Assembly: GCA_019096065.1 (NCBI GenBank)
Contig: JAGUCH010000005.1
Location: 6,634,001-6,698,000 of the forward strand
Direction of reading: 5' to 3'
Source: Paracyclopina nana
Lineage: Eukaryota > Arthropoda > Copepoda > Cyclopoida > Cyclopettidae
DNA length: 64,000 bases
How positions within the stretch are numbered: position 1 is the stretch's first letter; each line of letters begins with the position of its first letter. Shown here piece after piece: positions 22,490 through 34,300 of the stretch. The notes below the pieces were generated by a model. That model was not told the DNA's origin. It ran no database searches and worked only from the letters and a program-made list of their open reading frames with translations. A program made the position numbers and the translations under genes.

Positions 22490-25400
22490 ATGGAGGACCA
22501 CTTGTTGGCGAAAATCGTGTCCATGTGCCTCTTGGGCGGCGTCTCGCTGTTCCTCGGGGTCCTGCCCATCTGGATCGTGTCCAGGTTCGGCTTGTCGAAG
22601 CCGGACGAGAAGAAGAGCAACGGGTCGCGGACGGCCAAGATGCTGACGGCGCTCAACTGCTTCGGCGCGGGCGTCATCCTCACCACCTGCTTCACCCACA
22701 TGCTGCCCGAGGTCAACGCGTTCCTCGAGATCAACTACAGGGAGAACACCATCCACAACAGCGGGTAAGTCCTACCTTTCAAATCCAATTTGCTTGCCAT
22801 CAGTAGGTAGCAGCACGAGGCTCATCATCTTCTGCGTCTTTGATTGTCGCATGGTTGCGGTTGTTATCGGTTCTTATTTACTGACAAGGTTGCGATGTCA
22901 GTAAATGAGAAACGATAACAACCGTAACCATGCTACGATCAAAGACGCTGGAGATTTCATAGTGGAGCTGCCACGGTCAGTGGCTCATTTTCGATTCTTA
23001 AGTATACTCAGTGCATAATAATTGTTAATGACCGTGGCTCGGTCGCTAAGAAATATACAGAAGAGACTAAGCCATGAGCAACTATTGACAGCTGATATTA
23101 TGCTTCATAACACGATATTTATCCTCATTATGAAAGCTACGCATGAAAAACCGTGCAAGCAAAGCCGATGCAGTGCTATATAAGCCATGATCAAATCCAC
23201 AAAATTGACTGAGCCTCATTCGTTTTGTTGGCATGGGAAGCGATACCTCAATAAAAAGTTCCCTACTGCACTACTAATAAAGTTTCCCATAATTTACAGC
23301 ATCCCAGAATTGTGCAATTTGGCAGTTTATGGCATAGGGCTTAGTCTCTTGTGCAGAATTCAGTGTGGCGGTTCGCAGGCCGCTATAATAACATTTGTCA
23401 TAAATTGGGTGAGGATGACAGCGGTAACGATTGCATCCGCAGAAGAGACTGACCCCTTACGTCATCTGCTGGTGGCACTTTGTCACCATTGTGCAATTTT
23501 GATTGTAAAGGGCGAGTCTGGCAATAATTAATGAATGAAATTGTCACTTTTAATGCAATTGTGCGCGCGACCTTGGGAAATGGCGAACCAATGTAAAATT
23601 AAATGTAGGCTCATAGTTATCTTCTGCGTCTTTGATCGTGGCATGCTTACGGTTGTTATCGTTTCTCATTTACTGACATCGCTACCTCGTCAGTAAATAA
23701 GAACCGAAAAACAACCGCAACCATGCCACGATCAAAGACACAGAAGATTGTTAATTTGAAAATGTCTTTTTTCCAAAGATTGGCTCTTGGCGAAATCCTG
23801 CTTATTTGCGGCTTCTTGATGATCTACGTGGTGGAAGAGGTGGCCCACTTTTTCCTAGGTCGCATGAAGAACTCGATGGCTGGAGCTCATTCTGTTAAGT
23901 CACTGCCGACAGCCAACACTTCCGTGAATGGAAGCACGTTGTCTTTCGTTGATGAGAAACCGTATCCCAAGGGAGATTTTGGCCACGATGAGATTCCCAC
24001 AGATTTAATCTTCACCAACCTCGACGAGTCCGCCTTTCAGGTATAATGAAAAAGTAATAATTTTGCATGAATATGTCAGAACTTTCTGTTTTTGCAGATT
24101 GCCTTCCGCGGATTCTTCGTCATCTTGGCGCTGGCGTTGCATGCAGTTTTCGAGGGCATTGCCATGGGCCTGAGTACCAAGGCCACTTTTATTTGGTACT
24201 TGTGCTTCGCCATCGCAGCTCATAAGTACATCATTTCATTCTGCGTCGGACTTCAAGTGAGTATAGATAAAGAAGCACGAAGAAAGGAGGGAATCTCTGA
24301 CGCGGCAGTCACTCAACCTAAAAATCCGGAATGGGCTCAACTTGGGAAAAATTGACAAACAAAATAGTAGAAAAGATTTCAGGATTTCAACTATGCATTG
24401 AGCAACTTTTCGAGTACTTGGGTATTCATTTAGTTAATCCTTTGTTCATGTATATATGGCTCAGGAAATTGGGGCAACTCTCAGCGCAGTCAAACAAAGT
24501 AATTTTAATTTCCGCTTTTCGTTTTTTTAAACACTACTCTGTACGTACCCAAAGTGATTAGTATTTCGCACCAGACAAAAGCTAGCGTCTATTTTTAGCC
24601 CAATCACTAGCACATTATTCTGCCTTGGAAATTTCCGTTGTATTGCATCAGTTATGGAAAAGGCTGATTTTAGTGTTATCTTTGTGATACATGACACAAT
24701 GATGATGGCCTCCTCGGTGAAAAATGGGCTTGGCCTTTTATGAATTTATCATGAGTTCAGTGCACCATGACAACAACTCGTTAACGCTGGATTTACTATG
24801 CATATTCGTTTTGTCTATGAAAACTTGTTGCCTTGATTTAAGCTCGACGAAAAAACTGCACTCAAAATGAGCGTCGATCCATTTCCGAATGATGTGTAAA
24901 CAATCCCCATTATAGAGTAGACTCTTTTAACTCGTACATGAACGGGGCATTAGAGGAATTATGAACTGAAAATGTGTGCCTTTTTTCAAGATGGCCACCG
25001 CTGGCATGCCAAGATGGCTGATTGTCATTTATATGGCCACCTTTTCGTTAATCACGCCAATTGGCATCGGCATTGGCATCGCTTTAACGGAGACCTCCAC
25101 AGATGAGTCGAATTTGCAAAATGCCGCAGTCTCCATTTTGCAAGGTTTGGCAGCTGGAACTTTGCTCTACGTCGTTTTCTTTGAGGTGCTCGAAAAGGAA
25201 CGAGCCAAAAAGGCCAATGGTCTCCTTCAGGTAACCCATCAATCCATCTCAACTTTTCTTCATACAGAGATATCATTCAAAAAACCGGCTTTCTCTTTGG
25301 AGAAAGCAAATGGAAATCCCCTTTATTGTTTTCACTTTGCTAACTTTTCTGCCATCTTGCTTTGATCTTGCGACATTTTGAACTGTTCTCCTTCATCCAC

Positions 25401-25793
25401 GAAAGGAGGAAAAGTATTTCCTTACCCAGCTCTAGAGCCACAAAAAACCTTTATTAATGAATAGAACGAAGCGAATTCAGTTTTTTTTAGCCTCGATAGC
25501 TATGCTACGTCAACTAAGTATCCGTTTACTGTATTTATAATTGAGCACAGATGAACGCCGCATGATCGTGACTTGCAGAAAAGATAAGACGAGATTTCAC
25601 GTTGCAGGTCACGTTCATTGTCCTCGGATTTACCATCATGGTCCTGGTCCAGTTAATTGAAGGCGAGCACCACCACGGAGCTGATGATGTGTGCTCCATA
25701 ATTCCAGAGGAGGTTTTCGGCAGGATCAGCCAGTTCAACTACAGTGAACCAGTCAATGTCACTTGCGTTGCGGGAAATTTCACCATTCTTTGA
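22490..25793 (+). CDS. ZIP-family zinc transporter (SLC39A1/2/3-like), five exons
   Basis: Zinc importer of the plasma membrane or vesicles. Exons are 22490-22764, 23779-24040, 24098-24256, 24991-25230 and 25608-25793; all junctions are GT/AG and in phase, giving 373 aa. Eight membrane segments can be placed. TM4 carries the ZIP signature HAVFEGIAMGL and TM5 carries AAHKYIISF, with the His-Lys pair typical of the ZIP1-3 group. TM2 has FGAGVILTTCFTHMLPE. The loop between TM3 and TM4 is only modestly histidine-bearing. After TM8 there is an unusual tail of about 45 residues with GEHHHG and three N-glycosylation sequons (NYS, NVT, NFT), which would be extracellular. Intron 1 holds two copies of a palindromic MITE, the second ending 30 bases before exon 2. 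AATAAA is at 25909-25914. Confidence 0.92.
22827..22955. repeat. Palindromic MITE, copy 1, ZIP intron 1
   Basis: The left arm begins ATCTTCTGCGTCTTTGAT and the right arm returns as ATCAAAGACGCTGGAGAT. About 55-60 bases of each arm pair around a small loop. A second copy lies at 23619-23748. Copies this short with little unpaired sequence are non-autonomous. Confidence 0.75.
23619..23748. repeat. Palindromic MITE, copy 2, ZIP intron 1
   Basis: Same family and size as 22827-22955, with arms ATCTTCTGCGTCTTTGAT and ATCAAAGACACAGAAGAT. It ends 30 bases before the exon 2 acceptor of the ZIP gene, so its right arm may cover the branch-point region. Confidence 0.75.
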
Positions 25794-25908
25794 AACTTTT
25801 ACTCTGCTTTAGAAATAATACTGACGTTATTTTTACCGAGCTCATCCTTTCCATGACCTTTATTTTGGGCCCCAAATAGCTAATACAGTGTTGTTGCTAT
25901 TCGATGTG

Positions 25909-25914
25909 AATAAA
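25909..25914 (+). terminator. Polyadenylation signal AATAAA, ZIP gene
   Basis: AATAAA lies 116 bases after the ZIP stop codon in a region without other genes. Confidence 0.5.
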
Positions 25915-28360
25915 CATTTAAAAAGTTCAAGATTTTGGTCTCAGATCGAGTTGAAGCCCAATGCTCACCTGCTCAGTCAGTTTCAATTTTAGCCCCAAGT
26001 CTGCTCAATTCTCAGCCTTGTCTCAGCATATGTTCAAGACAAGCTCTAAGCAGTAATCATCTCAAGTCTCAGCTCCATCCGTAGTGTCAGTCTCAGCTAA
26101 GCCTCAAATCTCCTGTTCAAGCTCAGCCCTTTCCAAAGATGGAACTCAATTATGTTTCCAAGATTTGAGTTGTCGAGGCGACTTTTAACATCCCTTCCCT
26201 GGGTTTATGGCAGCGCTGCGTCCACAAGTTGCTCCTTATGATGATGTCTTCTTTATCTCTGTCTGGCTCACTGATAAAAAGTAGCCCGGCTTTCCTCTTC
26301 GCACGTGCCAAGAGAAGAAAATTACCAGGAAATGAGACCCTAACACTTTTTTCTGGGCGAGATTGGGCAGAGTTCTGATTCATTACTTCAAGTTATGGAG
26401 GAAAACACTTGCAAGTGCTTTCTTCTGAGGCTTGTCAACCACTTTCATCCACGAAAAAAAAGTTATCGGAATGTGACAAAACTTTTGCACTCATAAAACA
26501 TTTTTGTGGACTCTTTTTTATTCGAGTGAGAATTCCTGTTGGTATTTTGGTACAGCGGCACAAGCTGCTTGCAAGCCTCAACTTTTTGGCAACATTTGGA
26601 CAAAGCAATACAACTTTGTTACTGCCTTCACTGTATGTGTCAAGTGAAGATGTGGAACACACAAAGATTACAACTCACTAAGAAATAGTATGTCATATAT
26701 GTGTAATAGTAAATTAGTATTTTCGTTAAATTGCTTTGTTAAAACATCTGTTACAATGATCATTAACTGCAATATAAATACTATAATTATGGCTTTTAAT
26801 TGATAGTCCCCATTTTTTTGAGAAACTTAGCTTTTCGAAAGCAAATACAACTATAGAGCAGGCCATTATATTGTATTTCACAACTAAGAATATGGTCTGA
26901 AAGACAGGTTTTTTTACAGTTGAGTGTGTCCAAATTAATTTTTGATAGCTCTATACTTGCTGCAAGCAAAACGTGATTGTGTCCCTAAAAAGCTAATTAC
27001 TTTGGGTGCAAAAAGAAAGCTTCATAATACGTACACTCGCTTGCATTAAGATACTACTTTCGACTTGTATAAGGTCTCTTAAGTGAGTATATTTGACGAA
27101 AAGTTGATAGAGGAAATTACCAAGTTAACATGCGCTGTCAAAAAACACGATCTCACAGAATACAGAAGGATACTTCTACTATGTATTTTCCCCAGTTACA
27201 CAGACAGCTCGACTTTGGCTGCTGTCAAGACTGCCATCAACAATGCACATAGACAAAATGAGCCCTTTGATTCCAAGTACTTATTACACTTATTATGCAT
27301 GTCTATTAGTGCCACTAGTGTGTATTAGTAGTACAAGGGCTAGAAAGCGAGAAAATACAAAGATCGGTATCTATAATGAATATACTGTGTTCTTCTTCAT
27401 ATTTCCACATTTCTCATAAATTCCAATTATGCAAAAAGGGCCCCGCTAAGCAAGTACATACATTTCATTTCTGGCATGAATTTTAAATTACCTCGTCATT
27501 TCCCGGGGCTAGCAAAAAATACAGAAATCCAATTTTGCATTTTAAGAAAGAACATTTCACTTTGCATAGCTAAGTAATGGGATGTAAGTTTCTAGCGAGG
27601 ACTCAACTTTGCATTAAAATACAGAGATTAGCCTTAATCTGCTGTGATTGATGAGGAATTTCGAGGGCGCGAGGCTAAAGTATTTTTTGGATTTTCAGTG
27701 GAAATGGCAATCATTTGCTGGTGGTTTAATTTCCTATTGAGGTTTTGTGTGCAGACGTGAAAACGTGAGCAAGAGCGCGAATACCGAACAATACAGCTCA
27801 CAAGAGAGCCGCAAATGTAAGCTCTCGCTCTCTTTCACTATATACGCGATCATTTCCACTCTGGAGTTGCGAGAGGTAAGCAATACAGCTATTTTTTCCC
27901 TTAAAATACACTTGTGTATCCGACTTTCCACAGACTACTATAGCTCAAGTCAAGTGAAATGCATTTTTCACACTATTACAGCATGTATTGCATTTCCAAA
28001 ATAAATTGAACGCACGATGTCAGCTTCAAAATACATTACAAGTACAATTTACTGAGATACAGCCGGGAAAAACAATATCTATGTAAAATGCGATACAAAA
28101 ACATCCTGTGTTCCGCTGGTTTTTTTAGCGTGTAATAGATGAATACATTCCATCTCTGTCATACCAGATGTATTCCGCAAGATTTCTTTCAATTACATGC
28201 GAGCATTCTAAAGTGTGCTTGATTAATTTTCTCATGATTATCCATCACTTTTTGTCCGTATTTTACGCAATGCGGGGTAAAAATAGGCCGCGATCTTGAG
28301 TAATTGAGCAAATTGCTTCATACTACATCAACATATTGAGCAAAACCTCATCTTTTCCAG
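25915..28360. other. Intergenic stretch between ZIP and the receptor gene
   Basis: From about 25930 to 26130 the DNA is a degenerate run of TCTCAGC-like units. The rest is AT-rich with chance frames. A frame at 27083-27328 looks slightly protein-like but has no splice or family support. The receptor start exon follows an acceptor ending at 28360, so a non-coding first exon probably lies somewhere in this stretch. Confidence 0.4.
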
Positions 28361-28368
28361 GCGGAAAA

Positions 28369-31300
28369 ATGGAGGCGAATTTGACTGACGAATCCACTGT
28401 GACAGCCCCACCAGAATTTGCAATAAAGCAAAACCAGGAATTGCAGAGGTTGGAAAATGTGGTCGCCATTGTGGTGCCCATTTTCTTCAGCATTGTTGTC
28501 TTCATTGGCTTTTTCGGCAACAACTTGGTCATTTTGGTGGTGACTTTCAACAAGCAGATGAGGAACACGACGAACCTGTTAATCCTGAATTTGGCCGTGG
28601 GCGATTTGCTCTTCATCGTCCTCTGTGTGCCCTTCACAGCCACCTCCTATGCTTTGCCCCATGAGTGGCTATTTGGTGATGCGGGGTGAGTAAAAAATCG
28701 ACATTCATTATTTTACAGCTCGCTCGCATGTATTCACTTAGCTAGTCAAAGCCAAGCTAAGCAAGACACTTTGAAGGCTTTGGTCTCAGTATTTCCGATT
28801 GGCGCCAAATTTGGTAGATATCACGAGGCTAACATGGCAAATGTCCCTGCTATATTTGGTTGAAATCCGAGGCCAATTTATCGAGGTCGGTTCTGAATTG
28901 CTAAAAGCTAGGTGGTTGAAGCAAGGAAAAACGGCCTTATGAAAGCGGTCTCGGATTTCAACCAAATTTGTCATCGACTTTTGATGCATCCTAAATATGA
29001 AACCATACAAATAATATAAGCTTGTTCTCATAAACATTTCTATAAGGTAAGCAAGGCACTTTGCGCGCTTATATCTCAGCATCTACTCGTCCGATTGGAA
29101 CCAAATTTGGAGGAATTCATAAGGACGTATTGAAGAATCTTCATGCCAATTTTCATCCGGATTGAAGGACGCTAAGGCCGCCTTACTGAAAGTGAGGCAA
29201 ATCAGTTCTTGACGCAAGTTTTGCATGCTAAAATCACCAAATCTGTTTGTCTTAGCCTAGGTGGCGCTAGTAGTTCTTACTACATAGCGCGTGAGCTCAA
29301 GTGATGTGTCAGTCATGGAAGCAAGCGGGCTAATCTCACGCGTCTTCAAAAGAGCTCCTAGATAAGTTCTGTATTTTTTAAAAAAGTATGCAATTTGGGC
29401 ACTTTTTGATAATTTAAGGCAGGTTATGGAAATTTTTGGAAGTGAAATCCACAGAATTATATTGAAATTTTGTCTGAAGCCTACCACAGCTCAGTCAGAC
29501 TGTGTGCTATAGTACAGCAGCGACAAGAACTCACCTTATTACTATAGATCATCTTGGCAAATCAGTTAAGCAAAGGAGAAAAATCAGCCACCTCCATAGA
29601 GTTCTCCGATCCGGATGAAATTTTGCATGAACATTCTTCAATATGCTCTTATGAATGCCTCCAAATTTGGTTCCAATCGGCTCAGTACTTTCTGAGTTAT
29701 GAGCTTCCAAAGTGCCTTGCTTTGCTTACCGCCTGCCTTACTGAGTTTTATGAGAACAAGCTATTGCATCAAGTGGCTCAGAAATGATTGAGATACTATA
29801 AGCCCTCAAAGTGCCTTGCTTAGCTTACCTTTTTCTAGTTTAATGAATATATCAGAATGGGCTTGAAGAGACTGGATGCGTCGATCGTCAGTAATCAATT
29901 GGCACCACTCATGGGCATTTTCATTGAGGAGAAAATGTCCAGATTCTAGGGAGGAAAAATGGGTCTCAACTTTTGGCAAGGACATTTGATAGGCACTGAT
30001 ACCTTCCAAATTTGGCGTACTTATTACTGATACGTATCCGTGCAATATAGCTTCTTTCTGCTGCCTTGCGCATTGAATACGAGCTATTTTAAAGATGAAT
30101 TTGACACCTTTTACCTCCTCAAAAGTGTTCCTTCTTTATAGCCAAACTCTCTTTATATTTACTTTACTTCTACGGTTGGAAGCCCAAGGAAGTAGTCGGC
30201 TTTTTAGCCTTTTTCCGTTTTCGCTTTGACGTTTATTGGCTTTCAGCTCAGGTTTCATTGCCATCCTACATTTTCTGCGAGATCGCTTTAATACAGTGAA
30301 AATCGCGTTAATTAGAAAAAGATGCTTTCTCGAAGATTTAGTACCTGATCAAGGCTGTCCTCCATAAAAGTTGAAGTATGTGCTTAAAACAAAAGCAAAG
30401 TGCTGAAACTTTGGTTAATCAAATCAAGGATCACTTCTTTGAATGAGAAAGCGAAGAAGCTTGAAGTTGACGCACGCCGGCAATTTTAAGGATTGCGGGC
30501 GGGCGCGTCAACGGTCAACTAAGTCAGCTGACGCGCGACGCCTCGAGCCACGTGGTCACTGGTCAAGCCGGGCGTCAGCTGCCGTAAATTCTCCTCTTTT
30601 TGAATGTGGCCATTAATCAAGGTAAGACATCGAAAAAGCTCGCTTTTAGAAAAGAAGTGAAACGGTGACCACCGCAGCTTTACAATGGCAGGAAGACAAT
30701 AGTAGTCCTTTTATCTCACGCAGATCTCGAGGAACAAAAAAAGCCATTCTCGAGCTCGTTCGTTGAGCGAGAAGAAGCAAAGCGAGAACATTCTTGCGAA
30801 TCTCGAAAGCAGATTTAGGGCTCTCATGGGGCGCGCGATATTGCTACATGTATTACCGTAAAGTTGCACTTTTTCAAGCTGCGTGAAGCCTGCTTCAAAA
30901 TGGCTCTGCTGACACGCTATTACACTGGCGGAAATAATGAAAAAAGCCAGTTGAAAGCAGGCAAGAAAATGATGATGATACATTGTTGCCAAACATGGCA
31001 CAGGTCATTACTTTGCTAGCACATTCCAATATGCCACTGATCGCGAAATGCATGAATTAGGCATGGATGCATATGAATTAGGCCCCCCAATTAGTTCTGC
31101 ACTGTTGAACTTTTACTGCCGGCAACAAAATGAAGTAATTAAAGCAGACTTTAATCAACATGGTGGTTGCATTTACCACAGAAATGCTAAGGAGTCCAAG
31201 CAATTCAAATTCAAATGCATCTTGAGCAGATTGCAGCAGCTGCTGCAATTCTGTTTATTGTTATTGTGCCCGTTTTACAGCATGCGCCGCGGATAATGCA

Positions 31301-34300
31301 ATATTCTGGTTTACCAGCCATTTGCCCTCACCACTTTTGCCCTTGGGGTATTTTTACCCGAGGCATTTTGCTCTTGAGGACGTTTGCCCTTGCTTTGTTG
31401 AGCCCTTGAGGGTATCCTATTGCAAAAAGTCCTCTTGGAGCAAATGAGGGCAACTGACTCAAAGGGTAGCCTTTTCAGAGGGCAGCTGTTCCAAAGGAAA
31501 AATATCACAAAGGAAAATTGTCCCCAAAAGGGATAATTGCCCCGAAAGGCTTTGAAAGGGTGAAAGAAAGTAAAAGTAAGAATTTTGCATTATCCGAGGC
31601 ACATTCTGTACCCTGCTTGCAAAAGTCATTTGCTATGGCAGAACTGCTCCTACTTTCTTTTGATGAGATGCACAAGCCTGAAAAATACTACTTCTACTAC
31701 GACAAGTTGTTTTTTGAGACTAAAAAAGCAAATTAGGTAGCTGCTGTTTTTCTCACCTATTTTTCTCCTTGGGCAGACTGAAAAAATAAAAGAAAGAAAA
31801 ACAATTTGACCGCAGCTCATCACTTTTTTGTCGGATGGATTTTTCCAGCAAATCAAGGCGCCCTTTTTGCATAAGCTAGAATGTGTCTAGCTTTTCGCTG
31901 CATAATCACGATCACACTTTCAACTTCAAACTAAAAAGGATCTTTCCTTTGAAAGTTCGTACTTTGAGTCTTGAAAAGATAGAATAGTAGAAGCGTTGCA
32001 CCCGTCTTCCTTTTCATTGAGCAAGGCTGAATGATGCTAATGCTATCGGGACAGTGGCATGAGACGCTCGTTCTCATTAATTAATAAGCAAAGCGTGTTT
32101 TTAGCTTTTATTATCTCAACAGCTAGGCTCCAAAATTGTGGCTGGCATTACAACTTTTCATTGTACATTATTTTGTTTCTTTGTGATCTTGGAGCAGATT
32201 TCTTGGGGCGAATTTGTGCTTTGCTGAAAGTTAGCCAACTCAAACCATTTGGAGCTCGGCCTCGCGGCCTTTAATTTTGAATTAACGACGGACATTTGTT
32301 TCGACATTGTGATGAAACTGAGCAAATTTGGTGCCAATCGGTTCAGTTGGAAATGAACTGCAAGCCTCAAAACTGCCTTGCTTAACTTTAGCCCGGTCCC
32401 AACTACAAAACAAGTACAGTCGATTAAAAGGCACAGTATGGTGCAGCTGAGCGCGTGAGCCAGCACGGACCATACTATGCTTAAAAGAATATGTATGGTG
32501 TCCACATTACTAACAATGCTGATTTTCTTTGTTGGAAACGGGCTTTTAAAGCCCGTTCTCATATTACTTAAGCAAAGCTCTTTAAAGTTAAGCAAGGCTC
32601 TTTGGAAGCTAATACCTGAGCAGTTACTCAGCTGATTGGAACCAAACTTGGTAGGATTCTTCAGAGAGACTATCTACAACTGTGTTCTGGTAGAGATCCG
32701 AGGCCCCCAACTTGAGGCCGTTTAAAATGTGAAGCAGGGCTGCTTTACTTAACATTCGTAGCGGAAAAAATGGCCTCCTCTTATCGGCCTTCAATCTGGA
32801 TGAATTTTGGCATGAACAATTAATAGGGTCTACTGACGATTCCTACCAAGTTTGGTGCCGATCGGCCCAGTAGTTGTTGATATATGTGCCTTTATAAAGC
32901 GCCTTGCTTAACTTGCCTAGCTAGATAAAAATTCTGCATTCAGGTGCAAGGTAGTCCAATTTCTCATCATCTTCATGGCCCTGGTGAGCATTTACACGCT
33001 GGTACTGATGAGTCTGGACCGATACTTGGCTGTAGTCTACCCAATTGAGTCGATGACCTGGAGAACTGAAGCGAACTGCAAAATTGCCATCGCCATCATC
33101 TGGTTGATGTGTGCATTGGCATGCACTCCTCTCATCTTTTCGCATGGCGAAATCAGCCAGGCTGAGTACAACTACAGCTACTGCAACTTCCTCGACAACC
33201 AAACGGTTCCATATCTTCCACCGGAGCTCGACATCAGGTGGAGCCACGCAGTTTACACGGTGAGTAAACTCTAAATTCAGAACAGAGGCTGATACATAAA
33301 AAAGTTTGCTGTAATCATTCAAGCCTGATACATAGTGTGAAATCAACAGAGTGTGACACTCAAAAAAGTGGACTGACCAATGAGAATAGAGTCTGATTAA
33401 TAAAAAAAAGTAAACCGTATATAAACAATGTAAGCAAACAAATATAGAGGTTCTGAGTCAAAAAAGTCAAATACATGATTTTCGAGAAAAGTGCCTTGCT
33501 TGTTTGCTTTTCGCCCACGAGTTGAAAAAATATTTGCTGTATATCTGCGTGAATACAGACGCACTCTTGACAAGCTAAAAAGCCACGTTTTAGCATATTT
33601 CGAGAAATTTTAAAAGGCCTGAGAGCAGCATTTCATCAAGTTTGCACAAAATTAGAATATACTACTACTACCACATTTCTGGCTGCTCTCCAAGTAAGAG
33701 AGTGGAAATAGATGTCCAAGTGCAAAAGGCTCTGTATTCCAAGGCTCTACAGTGCAGTGCTTGACTGTATTTAATTCAAGAAGGATTTGCAAAAGATGAG
33801 GGCAGCTGCACTTGAAAAACTTGCTGATACTTATACAACTTTTTTATGGTGGGCAGCTTACACAACTGAGCATCACAGTATTTTACATGATACTGTGGCA
33901 GAAATACGGCAAAAAGGGGAAGAACGGAGAGCAAATATTCAGCTCTTTTTGTGATTGGACTCTGAAAGAAATTCAAAAGGCTGCAAGTAGAAAATGTGGA
34001 AATTGAAAAAGTAAATTGGAAATGCGGATTTCAACAGTTCAACTCCATATGTGTAGTTGTACGTACGTACGCGTATTATATGCTGGAAATACATAAATCC
34101 CCTTTGGGAAAATAAAGTTAGTAAAGCCAACTTCAGCTCGAGTTCCGATTCTGTTTTTGTCTCTCGCTAAAATCTAAAACAGAATTCTACATCAAGGCCC
34201 ACGATTGTGTCGTATTTCTTTTGCTTTTTTTCGTGATCAATTCTTCGGATAGATGCTCGAAGAAAGTTTTTCGCATTATGACGGCACGGAAAAGCTCGTT

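Noticed and set aside
27083-27328. 81-codon frame with mixed, protein-like composition
   Set aside because: It begins at GTG, has no ATG context, no splice support and no family match. It could be a decayed transposon fragment but cannot be supported.
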